This document shows positions 50,234 through 59,675 of a stretch of 64,000 bases of DNA, in pieces; within the stretch, counting starts at the first letter, position 1; each line of letters begins with the position of its first letter. Both the position numbers and the translations under genes were made by a program. The notes under the pieces were generated by a model. That model ran no database searches. It was not told the DNA's origin and was given only the letters and a program-made list of their open reading frames with translations. The DNA lies in the NCBI RefSeq assembly GCF_021398735.1, contig NZ_CP090349.1:2675001-2739000 (forward strand), read 5' to 3'. This DNA is from Methylobacterium oryzae. GTDB taxonomy: Bacteria; Pseudomonadota; Alphaproteobacteria; Rhizobiales; Beijerinckiaceae.

Positions 50234-52957
50234 CTAGGCGGCCGCCGCCCGGGACCGCGTCCGCTCCTCGAGGCCGCGGATCGTCGCGGCGAGCAGGCTG
50301 TCCAGGGCGTCGCACGCGTCCGCCCGCTCGGCGCAGGCCGCGTTCCGCGCGTCCTCCTCGATGACGCGCAGCCGCGCCACGAGGCCGCGCGCGCCGACAT
50401 TCGCGCTCATCGACTTGAGGCTGTGCGCGGCCCGGGCGATCGCCGGCTGGTCAGAGGCGGCGAGGGCGGCTCTCAGACCGGCGAGCGCCACCGGACCCTG
50501 CGCCCGATACAGGTCGAGGACGCGGTCGAGGAAGGCGCCATCTCCGAGGCCGAGCAGCCCGTCGATCACCTCGGCGTCGATGAGGTCGTCGGCGGCGTTC
50601 GCGACGGCCGGCGCGGCGAGCGGAGCGACCGGGGCCGGCGTCACGGTATGCGCCGCGGCGGCAGCCGGCGCGACGCGGAGCGCCGGGACCTGCGCCTGCA
50701 GCAGGTCGGCGAGCTGCCGCAGCGTGAAGGGCTTCAGGAGCGTCCCGTCCATGCCGGCCGCCGCCGCGGCGTCGGCGGCCTCGCCGAGGACGTGCGCCGT
50801 GAGGGCGACGATCGGGACGCGCCCGCCGGTGGCCGCCTCGCGCTGCCGGATCCGCCGCGCGGCCGCGAAGCCGTCCAGGACCGGCATGCTGCCATCCATC
50901 AGGATCAGGTCGAAGCGTTGCGTCTCGGCGGTCGCCACTGCCGCGGCCCCGTCCTCGACGGTCACCACATCGGTCACGCCGCAGCGGGCCAGCGCCTCGA
51001 GGGCCACCTCGCGGTTGACCGCGCTGTCGTCGGCGACGAGCACCCGCGCGGCCGGGAATCGCGGGAGTGCCTCGTCCGTGCCGGCGGGCGAGGGCGGGGA
51101 GGCGGCCGCGGCGAGGGTGTCGCCCGCGGCCAGCGCCGCCAGGACGGGCTGCCACTCCGCCTGGGTCACCGGCCAGCGCAGCACCGCGTCGGCGAGACCG
51201 GCGCGGAGCGCCGCGTCGGCCGCGCCGTCGCCCGGTCCCGCGACCGCGAGCACCCGCACGGCCCGGTCCGGCCGGCGGCCCGCCGCCACGAGGGCGGCCG
51301 CGTCGCCGATCCAGTGGTCGGCGGCGCTCCCCGGCGCGACCGGCGCGAAGCCGGCCGCGCGCAGGCCGGCCGCGAGGGCGGCGCGGGTGGCGGGACCGGC
51401 CGTGTCGAGCGCGATCGCGGCCGGCACCGCGTCGCGGCGCCGGACCGGGCGGGCCGGCTCGGCGACCGTGACGGGGATGCGCGCCGAGAAGGTCGAGCCG
51501 GCGCCGACGCGGCTCGTCACCGCCACGGTGCCGCCCATCGCGGCGACGATCTGCTGGGCGATCGAGAGCCCGAGGCCGGTGCCGCCGAACCGGCGGGTCG
51601 TCGACTGGTCGGCCTGCGAGAAGGCCGAGAAGATCGTCGCCAGCTTGTCCTGCGGGATGCCGATCCCGGTGTCGGAGACGGCGATCACGAGGCACCCGTC
51701 GGCGGCATCGACCGTCATCCGGACGGCGACGTGGCCAGCCTGGGTGAACTTCAGCGCGTTCGACACGAAGTTGCTCAGCACCTGTCCGAGGCGGACCGGG
51801 TCGCCGAGGATCGCCCGCGGCACCTCCGGCCCGACCTCGGCCGCGAGGTCGAGCCCGGCCGTCCGGGCCCGCTCGGCGAAGAGCGTCACCGCGGTGTCGG
51901 CGAGTTCGGCGGGGCTCACGGGCACGCGCTCGAGCTCGAGCTTGCCCGCCTCGACCTTCGCGAAGTCGAGGATGTCGTTGATGATCGCTAGGAGCGACCG
52001 GCCGGACCGGGCGATGACCTCGGCGTAGCGGCGCTGGCGCGCCGGCAGGTCGGACCCCGCCAGCAGCTCGGCCATGACCAGGACGCCGTTCATCGGGGTC
52101 CGGATCTCGTGGCTCATCGTGGCCAGGAAGGCCGACTTGGCGGCGTTGGCGGCGTCGGCGGCCTGCTTGGCCTCGCTCAGGTCGGCCGTCCGGGCGCTGA
52201 CCTCCGCCTCGAGGTGGGCGCTGTGAGCGGCGAGGCGGTGATCGCGCTCGTTCACCGCTGAGAGCAGGTCGTTGAAGGTCCGCGCCAGCGCGCCGACCTC
52301 GTCGTCGCCGCCCACGGGCGCGCGCTGCGCGTAGTCGTGGCGCAGGCGGACCGCCTCCATGGTGCGGGCGAGGGCGGCGAGCGGGCGCGTGACGCTGCGC
52401 TGCAGGTAGAGCGACACGCCGACGCCGATCGCGACGGCGAGCAGCGCCGCCAGCGCGGCGTTCTGCGCGGCGGCCCAGAGATGGCCGAGGATGTCGTCGG
52501 TCTCGCCGATCAGCACGACCCGGCCGACCGGGACCCCGTTCTCCACGATCGGCGCGGTCGCCTGGAGGCTGCGGGTGGCGAGCAGGTGCAGGAGCGACAG
52601 GTCCGCGCCGTCCTGGGCGGCGTCCCGGGTCAGGCGCAGGCCGATCCCCTGCTCGGCGAGCACGGACCCGTCCGGACGCTCGATCGCCCCGTAGACGATG
52701 GACGGCACCTTGCCGATCGCCCGCAGCGACGCGTCCGCCCCGTCGGCGTCGCCCGCCGCGGTGGCCCGGGCGCCGCCATGCGCGAAGACCTGCGCGACGG
52801 CTTCCAGCGCCGCCTGCTTGTCGGCGGCGTAGCGGGCGACCTCGCGCCAGACCGACAGGGCCGCCGCCAGGACGAGCGCCGCCGTGACGGCGCCGGTCAC
52901 CGCCAGAGCCAGCCGGCCCGCCAGGGAGCGCCTCGGCCTCAGCCACGCGAGATGCAC
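50234..52957 (-). CDS. Membrane-bound hybrid histidine kinase (HAMP, HisKA, REC, HPt)
   Basis: 907 residues from GTG, with GAAGGAGCC upstream. Helices near 15-35 and 165-185 enclose a periplasmic sensor of about 125 residues. HAMP (190-245) and a coiled coil follow, then HisKA with MSHEIRTPMNGVLVMAELL, HATPase (FVSNALKFTQ, then GTGLGLSIAQQIV), a degenerate receiver (about 530-630), a true receiver with LILMDGSMPVLDG, and an HPt domain with AHSLKSMSANVG. This is a full internal phosphorelay. The final receiver of the pathway is not adjacent; the HD-GYP regulator 85 bp upstream on the same strand is a candidate. Confidence 0.9.
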   Translation of the reverse strand: MHLAWLRPRRSLAGRLALAVTGAVTAALVLAAALSVWREVARYAADKQAALEAVAQVFAHGGARATAAGDADGADASLRAIGKVPSIVYGAIERPDGSVLAEQGIGLRLTRDAAQDGADLSLLHLLATRSLQATAPIVENGVPVGRVVLIGETDDILGHLWAAAQNAALAALLAVAIGVGVSLYLQRSVTRPLAALARTMEAVRLRHDYAQRAPVGGDDEVGALARTFNDLLSAVNERDHRLAAHSAHLEAEVSARTADLSEAKQAADAANAAKSAFLATMSHEIRTPMNGVLVMAELLAGSDLPARQRRYAEVIARSGRSLLAIINDILDFAKVEAGKLELERVPVSPAELADTAVTLFAERARTAGLDLAAEVGPEVPRAILGDPVRLGQVLSNFVSNALKFTQAGHVAVRMTVDAADGCLVIAVSDTGIGIPQDKLATIFSAFSQADQSTTRRFGGTGLGLSIAQQIVAAMGGTVAVTSRVGAGSTFSARIPVTVAEPARPVRRRDAVPAAIALDTAGPATRAALAAGLRAAGFAPVAPGSAADHWIGDAAALVAAGRRPDRAVRVLAVAGPGDGAADAALRAGLADAVLRWPVTQAEWQPVLAALAAGDTLAAAASPPSPAGTDEALPRFPAARVLVADDSAVNREVALEALARCGVTDVVTVEDGAAAVATAETQRFDLILMDGSMPVLDGFAAARRIRQREAATGGRVPIVALTAHVLGEAADAAAAAGMDGTLLKPFTLRQLADLLQAQVPALRVAPAAAAAHTVTPAPVAPLAAPAVANAADDLIDAEVIDGLLGLGDGAFLDRVLDLYRAQGPVALAGLRAALAASDQPAIARAAHSLKSMSANVGARGLVARLRVIEEDARNAACAERADACDALDSLLAATIRGLEERTRSRAAAA

Positions 52958-53042
52958 GCTCGGCTCCTTCAGGTGGCCCGGTCGGGCCCGATCGCGGGGA
53001 GGGACGGGGAGGGGCGGTAGGGCGACGGTACCGGGGAGCGGA

Positions 53043-54080
53043 TCAGGCGGCGGCGCGCAGGCAGGTCCGCGCCACCGCGTCCCAGCCCGCGAGGAACGCC
53101 TCGACGCAGCGCGGGTCGAAGTGGCGGCCGGCTTGGTCCGCCACGAAGGCCCGCGCCCGCTCGAGCGGCCAGGCCGCCTTGTAGGGCCGCTCGGTCACCA
53201 GGGCGTCGAACACGTCCGCCACAGCCACGATGCGGCCCGAGAGCGGGATCCCCTCGCCGCGCAGGCCCTTCGGGTAGCCGGTGCCGTCCCAGCGCTCGTG
53301 GTGGCTCTCGGCGATCTCGGCGGCGAGCCGCACGACGTCGGAGGTGCTGCCCTCCAGGATCCGCCGGCCGCGCTCGGCGTGCTTCTCCATCTCGGCGCGC
53401 TCCTCGGCGGAGAGCGGTCCGGGCTTGAGCAGGATCGCGTCGGGCACGCCGATCTTGCCGACGTCGTGCATCGTGGAGGCGAGCTTCAGGATCCGGATCT
53501 CCTCCGGGCCGAAGCCGAGGTTCCGGGCGATGACGCCCACGTAGCCCGCCACCCGGGCGATGTGGTCGCCGGTATCGGTGTCGCGGTGCTCGGCGGCCCG
53601 CATCAGCAGGGCGATGATCTCGCGCTCCCGCGCCTCGATGACGGCGACCGCCGCCGCGACCTCGCGGGCGAGCCACGCGGCCCGGTCCTGCTCCTGCCGG
53701 TGGGCCGCGCTGATCTTCATCAGGTTGGTGATGCGGGCCTGGATCTCCACGGGATCGCAGGGCTTGCCGAGGAAGTCGGTCGCGCCCGCGCGCAGGGCCT
53801 CGTGGCGCAGGCTGCGCTGGTCGAGGCTCGTCACCATCACGATCGGCACGTGCGCGAAGCCCGGGACCGCCCGCGCCGCCGCGATCACCTCGAGGCCCGT
53901 CAGGCCGGGCATGTCGTAGTCGGTGACGACGACCCCGATCCGGTCGACATGCGCCCGCAGGAAGTCGAGCGCCGTCACGGGACACGTGAAGGCGACCGGC
54001 TCGCAGTCGGCCACGGGCTTGAGCGCCTGCATGATCAGCAGGTTGTTCATCTCGGAATCGTCGAGGATCAGCGCGAGCAC
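53043..54080 (-). CDS. HD-GYP response regulator (RpfG-like)
   Basis: 345 residues from GTG, with TGGGAG upstream. The receiver (1-120) has ALILDDSEMNN and VVVTDYDMPGLTG with the acceptor Asp. The HD-GYP domain (150-335) has MHDVGKIGVPDAILLK and SHHERWDGTGYPKGLRGEGI, with all HD and GYP residues intact. It would degrade cyclic di-GMP when phosphorylated. It lies between the hybrid kinase and a TadG-like pilus gene on the same strand and could link the kinase to surface attachment. Confidence 0.92.
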   Translation of the reverse strand: MLALILDDSEMNNLLIMQALKPVADCEPVAFTCPVTALDFLRAHVDRIGVVVTDYDMPGLTGLEVIAAARAVPGFAHVPIVMVTSLDQRSLRHEALRAGATDFLGKPCDPVEIQARITNLMKISAAHRQEQDRAAWLAREVAAAVAVIEAREREIIALLMRAAEHRDTDTGDHIARVAGYVGVIARNLGFGPEEIRILKLASTMHDVGKIGVPDAILLKPGPLSAEERAEMEKHAERGRRILEGSTSDVVRLAAEIAESHHERWDGTGYPKGLRGEGIPLSGRIVAVADVFDALVTERPYKAAWPLERARAFVADQAGRHFDPRCVEAFLAGWDAVARTCLRAAA

Positions 54081-54133
54081 CGTGTCACTCCCAGGCGACG
54101 AGTAGTCGACGCAGGATCCGCATCGCGTCCTCT

Positions 54134-55525
54134 CTACTGGGACAGCAGCAGCTTGCCCGAGAGGGGTCCGACCCCCTTCGGCACCGGCACGCTGGTCCCG
54201 TCGTAATTCGCGTTCAGATAAAGGTTCGGGCCCTGGTACAGGTTGACCTGCTGGGCCACGATCACCGTGTAGGCCGACTGGTCGGCGACGGGCTTGTCGG
54301 CGTCGATCACCACGCGGCCGGCCGGCAGGTAGAGCGTCCCCAGCATGGTTCGCGCGTTGTCGCTGATGATGCGGTAGGTCCGCATGGGCTTGGTCGCGGC
54401 CAGCGGCGGCGGGGTCGGCGGCGGTGGCGGCGGCGCAGGCAGCAGCGGCGTGACGGTCTGGTCCACCAGGCCGGCGAGGATCGCCGCGGGGTCGACGGGA
54501 TCGCTGACCGAGCGCTCTTCCATCATCAGCAGGCCGGCCATGGGGCCGGTGGTCGGCGCCGACAGGCTGACCGTGGTCTTCTTGTCGAAGAGCAGACCGC
54601 CCTTGTTGCCGGTGAAGTAGAAGGCGACGTCGGTTCCCGTCATGACGGCATTCTTGTCGACGATGAGCGGGCCGTCTTTCATCACGTAAATGCCGGCGCG
54701 CAGCGTCACGGAGGCGTTCTTGGTGATGTACAGGCCGCCGCAATAGGTGCCCGGATCGAGGGTGGCGCTCTGGTCGACGAGGTTGCCGGAGGTGTCGCGC
54801 TTGCTGTTCGCCGAGGACGGGATCGCCGTGCACGCGCCGACCGGCGGCGCCGCCCGGTCCCTCAGGGGGTCCTGGATCGGCGGGCAGCCCGTCTGCGGCG
54901 GCGGCGCGAAATTCGCGCGGGCGCCGTCGAAGCCGCCCGCCGTGCAGATTGTCTGCGCCCGGGCATAGGCGCTGTCCTTGCCGACCATGCCGCGCGGGCT
55001 CTGCGAGTTGCTGTAGAGCGAGCAATCCTGGGCGGTCACCTCGGCGCTCTTCTCCAGCTCGAACGCGCCGGCGGCGAGCGGGTCCAGCGTCAGCAGGCAC
55101 AGGCGCATCTTGCCGACGACGCGGACCGTCGAGCGGACCGAGACCTTGACGGTGGGCACTCCGACGAAGCCGCCGAAGGCGAGCTTGACGGTCTCGTCGA
55201 CCGTCGTGGCGACGCTGGTCTTGTCGTCCGCCACGTCGACGCGGAGAGCGTAGGGGCTCTCGGGCCGCGGCGCCGCCTGGGCGTGGACCGTGTCGACCAC
55301 GATGCTCTTGGCCGCCGCCGAGGTCGAGACGGCGAGCTTGAGGTAGTTGCCGGCCGCGAGGACTCCGGCATCGGCCGCGTTCTGGAGCTGGCTGCGCCGC
55401 GAGGCGAGGCGGGCGTAATCGATGCCGCCCCCGGTCAGGCCGAGCAGCACCACGGCGCTCAGGCCGAAAGTCAGGGCGACCGAGCCGGACCGGTCGGTCA
55501 GGGCCCGCGGGCCGGCGCGGAGCAC
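54134..55525 (-). CDS. TadG-like pilus assembly protein
   Basis: 463 residues from GTG with TGGAG upstream. The N-terminal helix (SVALTFGLSAVVLLGLTGGG) and IDYARLASRRSQLQNAADAG are the TadE/TadG signature, in which the helix anchors a pseudopilin-like protein. The large remaining part (about 100-463) has repeated DKNAVMTGTDVAFYF-like strands and several cysteines, and a proline run near 375, so it is secreted or periplasmic. No TadA, B, C or CpaE gene is in the window. 53 bp before the HD-GYP gene on the same strand. Confidence 0.82.
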   Translation of the reverse strand: MLRAGPRALTDRSGSVALTFGLSAVVLLGLTGGGIDYARLASRRSQLQNAADAGVLAAGNYLKLAVSTSAAAKSIVVDTVHAQAAPRPESPYALRVDVADDKTSVATTVDETVKLAFGGFVGVPTVKVSVRSTVRVVGKMRLCLLTLDPLAAGAFELEKSAEVTAQDCSLYSNSQSPRGMVGKDSAYARAQTICTAGGFDGARANFAPPPQTGCPPIQDPLRDRAAPPVGACTAIPSSANSKRDTSGNLVDQSATLDPGTYCGGLYITKNASVTLRAGIYVMKDGPLIVDKNAVMTGTDVAFYFTGNKGGLLFDKKTTVSLSAPTTGPMAGLLMMEERSVSDPVDPAAILAGLVDQTVTPLLPAPPPPPPTPPPLAATKPMRTYRIISDNARTMLGTLYLPAGRVVIDADKPVADQSAYTVIVAQQVNLYQGPNLYLNANYDGTSVPVPKGVGPLSGKLLLSQ

Positions 55526-55953
55526 TCTCCAGAACAGGGAAATGGACGCGTCTCCCAGGGCGGGACCGGATCGGCGGCTGCGGCGGCACCGGCCACCGAA
55601 CCGTTGGTCTAAGGCACAGCTCCTAAAAATCCGTGGCGTCCGAGCACCGCGAAGCTATCGCCACGCGATAGAGCCGCCTTTAGCTGTGAACAACTTCTAT
55701 ATGCGGCCGCACAATGCCCAGCACCGTCTCGACGACTGATCGCCTCACCGGCCGGCCGCCGAATGAACACAACAGCACACAACCTCAGGGTGAATTCGCG
55801 TCCTCATCACATGTCGCGGCCGCAAAATCTTGCTGAACCCGCAATTTCTACCCAGATTTGAACCGTTTTTAAACGGCCTCATCATAGGGTTATTTTCGTC
55901 CGCGCCTCTACGGCCGGACGGCCGCAGGCACGAACCTGCAGAGTTCGTTTGGC
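55526..55953 (+). other. Divergent intergenic region of the pilus genes
   Basis: 428 bp between the TadG-like gene and the TadE-like pair. 55620-55920 is AT-rich with several A/T runs and must hold both promoters. No gene seen. Confidence 0.5.
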
Positions 55954-56565
55954 ATGATGGGCATCTTTCGGCGCGTCGCGACCGTCCGCCGTCCGGGCGG
56001 GACCGAGGGCCGCGCCGGCACGGCCGGACGCGTCCGACGGTTCGCCGGCCACCGGACCGGCGCCTCCGCGGTGGAGTTCGCGCTCCTGGCCGCGCCGTTC
56101 CTGGCCCTCCTGGGCGTCGTGGCGGAATCCGGCGTCATCGCGATCGAGCAGCAGACGCTGGACATCGCGGTCGACCGGAGTGTCCGGCAGCTGCGAACCG
56201 GCACCTTCCAGGACGGCTCCGACGGCGGCGATCCGAGCGAGCGCCTCCGCAGGATCGTCTGCACCGGCCCCTCGGCGCTGTTCCCCTGCGCCGACCTGCG
56301 CCTCGACGTCTCCCGGACGCCCTCGTTCTCGACCTCGCAGCCGGCGGAGCCGTTCGACAAGACCACGAAGACCTGGACGCCGGGCTTCGGCCAGCGCTTC
56401 GAGTGCCCGCAGGGCGGCGACACCGTCACGGTCCGGGTCGCCGTGCCGGTGATGCGGCTGTTCCAGATGCTGGATTTCACCGGCCGGATCATGGCCGACA
56501 AGACTCAGCTGCTGGTCACGACCGAGATCTTCCGGGCCGAGGATTACGAGCCCAAGCCGTGCTGA
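55954..56565 (+). CDS. TadE-like pilus protein
   Basis: 203 residues. A basic N-terminus, then GASAVEFALLAAPFLALLGVV, the TadE helix with the conserved Glu. The rest is a periplasmic domain with three cysteines. The next TadE-like gene overlaps its end by seven bases. An alternative ATG lies one codon later. Confidence 0.82.
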   Translation: MMGIFRRVATVRRPGGTEGRAGTAGRVRRFAGHRTGASAVEFALLAAPFLALLGVVAESGVIAIEQQTLDIAVDRSVRQLRTGTFQDGSDGGDPSERLRRIVCTGPSALFPCADLRLDVSRTPSFSTSQPAEPFDKTTKTWTPGFGQRFECPQGGDTVTVRVAVPVMRLFQMLDFTGRIMADKTQLLVTTEIFRAEDYEPKPC

Positions 56566-57146
56566 GCGGTCGCCTGCGCGCCCACCTGATCCGCCTGATC
56601 GGCGACCGGGAGGGCGTGAGCGCGATCGAGTTCAGCGTGATCGCCCCGATCCTGCTGCTGATCCTGATGGGGTCGATCGAGCTGCCCCGCGCCTACATGA
56701 TCGGGAAGCGGCTCGACAACGCGGCGGCCACGATGGCGGACCTGATCTCGCGCGGCAGCTACGCCGACCTCAAGCCGGTCTTCGCCGCGACGAGCGCGAT
56801 CTCCAACCCCTACGACGTGAGCCGGGCGAGCATCGTGCTCACGGCGGCGGGCACCTACAGCGACGGCAGCTCGGCGGCGACCAAGGTCTGCTCGAGCGCC
56901 GAGTCCAACGGACAGGCCCGCACGGCGGGCTCCTCGCTCGGCGCACCGCCCGCCGGGATGACCCGGAACGGCGACCGCTTCGTCGTGTCGGAAGTCACGA
57001 TGACCTACCACCCGATCTTCCCGGTCCTCTCGAACCTGACGCGGTGGACCTTCCGGTACAAGAAGATCTGGCCGGTGCGCGGCGGCGAGATCTACAACGG
57101 GCAGAGCGAGGTGGTTCTGCCGGGGGGAAAACCCTGCCCGGCCTGA
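56559..57146 (+). CDS. TadE-like pilus protein
   Basis: 195 residues from GTG. GVSAIEFSVIAPILLLILMG with the conserved Glu is the TadE helix. KRLDNAAATMADLISRG and a periplasmic domain with two cysteines follow. GAGGATTACGAG lies before the start, and the gene overlaps the previous one, so the two are co-translated as minor pilins. It ends the pilus group on the plus strand. Confidence 0.82.
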   Translation: MLSGRLRAHLIRLIGDREGVSAIEFSVIAPILLLILMGSIELPRAYMIGKRLDNAAATMADLISRGSYADLKPVFAATSAISNPYDVSRASIVLTAAGTYSDGSSAATKVCSSAESNGQARTAGSSLGAPPAGMTRNGDRFVVSEVTMTYHPIFPVLSNLTRWTFRYKKIWPVRGGEIYNGQSEVVLPGGKPCPA

Positions 57147-57234
57147 CGGCTAGGCTGACGCTTCGTACCGGCCCGGCTTTGCGGCCGGCGCCACCGGATG
57201 ACCCGGTGACGCCGGATCGCGGACACGCCCCGCC

Positions 57235-57456
57235 TCAGCGGGCCGGGACCGCGGTGGCGACGACCCGGCGCGAGGCCGGGCTCGCCGGGACGAGACGCGG
57301 CGTCGTGGCCAGCTCGGAGGCCGGCCGCACGGCGGCCGTTGGACGCGCCTGCTCGCGATAGAGCGGCGGGGTCAGCGCGATGCTCTCGTCGGCGCGAGCG
57401 GCCCCGATCATCGGAACGGCAGCGAGGGCGGCGAGAACGATGGTGCGAACGGTCAT
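57235..57456 (-). CDS. Small secreted protein
   Basis: 73 residues. Residues 1-22 are a signal peptide (IVLAALAAVPMIGAARA). The mature part is a short basic, Pro/Arg/Ala-rich peptide without cysteines (YREQARPTAAVRPASELATT). GAGAGGACTTCAGATC precedes the ATG. Family not recognised. Confidence 0.6.
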   Translation of the reverse strand: MTVRTIVLAALAAVPMIGAARADESIALTPPLYREQARPTAAVRPASELATTPRLVPASPASRRVVATAVPAR

Positions 57457-57842
57457 GATCTGAAGTCCTCTCGTTGTCCGGGGCGTGCCCGGCTTCGAGG
57501 GGATATCTACGCTGCAGAGCAACATGATCCAAACAGATGCAATCGATTTCTATTATCGATATTGTCAATGATGGATCGCCGGTGAAACTGCCGGTCGGCG
57601 CCGCCGTCTTCCTGGCTCGCATTCTGCATCCCCGGCCCGCCGAGCGGCCGGCGCGGAGTGGAGACGTTGCTGGACTTGGACCGTGACCGGGTCGTCCTAT
57701 GACGGACGGCCCCAGCGGGCGGGCCGAGTTAATGCAAAATTAAAACTCCCCCCCGAATGTCGGGCGCGCGGTCGAAAATCTTCGAAATACCAGAGGTTTA
57801 GCGCGTAAAACTTTATCTGTTCGCGCGGAAGGAGACGGCCCG
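57457..57842 (+). other. AT-rich intergenic region
   Basis: 386 bp. 57535-57570 contains ATCGAT-N7-ATCGAT (57542-57560), an inverted repeat in the promoter region of the minus-strand gene at 57235. 57725-57830 is AT-rich and would hold the promoter of the gene at 57843. Confidence 0.45.
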
Positions 57843-58079
57843 TTGCTGGTTGCGGCCCTGCTTTTCGCGGTGGGCATATGGGAGGGCTGGCGGTATCGGG
57901 CATCGGTTCTGATGGCCAGCTCGATGCTGGTCACCCTCGGGTGGCTGGCCCTCTCGATCTTCGTCTGGGCTCAGTTCGACGCCGAGAAGGTGCTGCTGCT
58001 CTTCGCCTACCTCACCGCTCTCCAGGCCGGCTATCTCGTCGGGGCCTATATCAGCACCGATACCGGCCCGAGCCGCTGA
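57843..58079 (+). CDS. Small two-helix membrane protein
   Basis: 78 residues from TTG, with AAGGAGACGG upstream. Helices are VAALLFAVGIWEGW, ASSMLVTLGWLALSIFVW and LLLFAYLTALQAGYLVGAY, so two or three pass the membrane. Family not recognised; the TTG start is inferred from the ribosome site. Confidence 0.55.
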   Translation: MLVAALLFAVGIWEGWRYRASVLMASSMLVTLGWLALSIFVWAQFDAEKVLLLFAYLTALQAGYLVGAYISTDTGPSR

Positions 58080-58139
58080 CCGGTCCGGCGACGCCGCCGG
58101 GATTGGGGTCCGGCCGGCAGACGCATACTCGGCGCGGGC

Positions 58140-58535
58140 TCAGTGGCCGAGCGCGACCGGGATGCTGAGATCGACGATCCCGTCCACACCCAGGAGTGCG
58201 GCGGGCGGCGCGGGCGCCGGACTGATCCCCTGCACGGCGCGGAGCGCCCGTTGATCGAGCTTCGCCGAGCCCGAGCTCTCCTCGATCTCCGCGCCCTGAA
58301 CCGCACCGTCCGCGGCGATCTGCACGTGGACGACCACGGTTCCGCGGCCACGGCCCGGTCCCGGCCGCGTCCCGGCGCGGTCCGCGGCATCGATCCGCGT
58401 GACGAGGTCGGAGAGCCAGGCACGCGCTGCGGGTCCCGGTGCGGTCCGCGCCGCCACCGCCGCCGACGAAAGGGCGAGGCCGAACACGACGGCAGCGGCG
58501 ATCAGGGCGCGCGGCAGCATGGGGAGCGGCGACAT
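58140..58535 (-). CDS. TonB C-terminal-like protein, short form
   Basis: 131 residues. The N-terminus is a membrane anchor or signal peptide (ALIAAAVVFGLALSSAAVAA). Residues 50-128 carry the TonB C-terminal fold (TVVVHVQIAADGAVQGAEI, then SGSAKLDQRALRAVQG). The long proline spacer of TonB is absent, so it cannot span the periplasm in the usual way. 87 bp after the sigma-factor gene on the same strand. Confidence 0.72.
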   Translation of the reverse strand: MSPLPMLPRALIAAAVVFGLALSSAAVAARTAPGPAARAWLSDLVTRIDAADRAGTRPGPGRGRGTVVVHVQIAADGAVQGAEIEESSGSAKLDQRALRAVQGISPAPAPPAALLGVDGIVDLSIPVALGH

Positions 58536-58622
58536 GGGGAACGGCGGCTCCTCGAGCCCGGGATCGGGGATCGACCCTACGCGCAGAGGCGGGTCCCTAG
58601 CGACCCCGTCCGCCGTCCGCCG

Positions 58623-59372
58623 TCACGAGACAGCGGTGGATTTCCGGCCCTTCGGTCCCGCGGCGGCCAGCATGATGTCGTCGCTGCCGACCTCGAGGCC
58701 GGTGTAGCCCAGCATCTCGGCGAGCTGCGTCCGGGCCCGCCAGACCCGGCTCTTCACCGTGCCGATGCGGCACTGCATGACGGCGGCGGTCTCCTCGTAA
58801 GTGAGGTTCTCGATCGCCACGAGCACCAGCGCCTGCCGCATCGGCGGCGCCAGGCGGTCGAGGGCGGCCTGGACGTCGCTCAGGTCGAGATGGCCGCCCT
58901 GCTCGGGCAGCGAGACCATCCGCTCCGCCTGCGCGCCGTCCTCGTCCTGCACCTCGCGCCCACGCTTGCGGTGCTCGTTGTAGAACTGGTTGCGCATGAT
59001 GGTGAACAGCCACGCTTCAAGGTTCGTGCCCGGCGCGAAGCTCGCGCGCGAGCGCCAGGCCCGGAGGAGCGTGTTCTGCAGGAGGTCGTCGGCACCGACA
59101 TGGCTGCGCAGGAGCGAGCGGGCGAAGCGCTGCAGGTTCGGCACCAGAGAGAGGAGCGAGGCCTGGAACGCCTTCTCGCGCCCGTCCTGCGCCCGGCCGA
59201 AGGCGCCGTCGAGCAGCCTCAGCAGTTCGGCGAAGCGATCCGCGATGGTCGGCTCGACGTTGTCCTGCGCGTAGGTCGCCGCGAGCAGATGGCCGAGGTG
59301 ATACTGCACGCTGTCGGGGAGCCGGGGGCCCTGCGCGTCGATTGTATCAGCGTCGAGCGAGAGTTCGAGCAT
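58623..59372 (-). CDS. EcfG-like sigma factor with NepR-like N-terminus
   Basis: 249 residues. Residues 21-58 match the NepR anti-sigma pattern (LGHLLAATYAQDNVEPTIAD, then RFAELLRLLD), where NepR proteins have Lxx.L.xLY..v.xEP.PDR...LL. Residues 66-150 are sigma-2 (LRSHVGADDLLQNTLLRAWR), and 160-230 are sigma-4 (LTYEETAAVMQCRIGTVKSR). The sigma part resembles EcfG/ECF15 factors of the alphaproteobacterial general stress response. A fused inhibitor would let the protein regulate itself. No phyR or separate nepR gene is in the window. An EcfG promoter was not found upstream. Confidence 0.85.
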   Translation of the reverse strand: MLELSLDADTIDAQGPRLPDSVQYHLGHLLAATYAQDNVEPTIADRFAELLRLLDGAFGRAQDGREKAFQASLLSLVPNLQRFARSLLRSHVGADDLLQNTLLRAWRSRASFAPGTNLEAWLFTIMRNQFYNEHRKRGREVQDEDGAQAERMVSLPEQGGHLDLSDVQAALDRLAPPMRQALVLVAIENLTYEETAAVMQCRIGTVKSRVWRARTQLAEMLGYTGLEVGSDDIMLAAAGPKGRKSTAVS

Positions 59373-59537
59373 GATAGCCGATCACCTGAAGGGTACGAAA
59401 AATCGCGTGGCGCCATTAATCGCTGAATACGCCGCATCCGCCGCAACATAGATCAGCGGATGGGCACATCTTCGGATCAATATATGCTGGCATCCGCGAC
59501 AATCGCGACAGAGATGTCGACGGAAAGAGGGAGTTCG

Positions 59538-59675
59538 ATGACGTCATACGCACCGGAAAACTGTTCGCCGCACGGCCGTATCTGCGGCAGCGCACGCGAA
59601 GATCTCGCTGCTGCGAATGCCCGCCCCGAGCGGGGCGGCCGCAGGACGCTCTCGACCGCGGGATCGTGCCCATGA
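59538..59675 (+). CDS. Short protein coupled to the next gene
   Basis: 45 residues with three cysteines (ENCSPHGRICG, then AGSCP). A strong GAGGGAG site precedes the ATG. The stop overlaps the following ATG (ATGA). Function unknown. Confidence 0.45.
   Translation: MTSYAPENCSPHGRICGSAREDLAAANARPERGGRRTLSTAGSCP

Noticed and set aside
59373..59537. EcfG-type promoter (GGAAC-N16/17-GTT) before the sigma-factor gene
   Set aside because: I searched both strands by eye and saw no GGAAC with a suitable partner.
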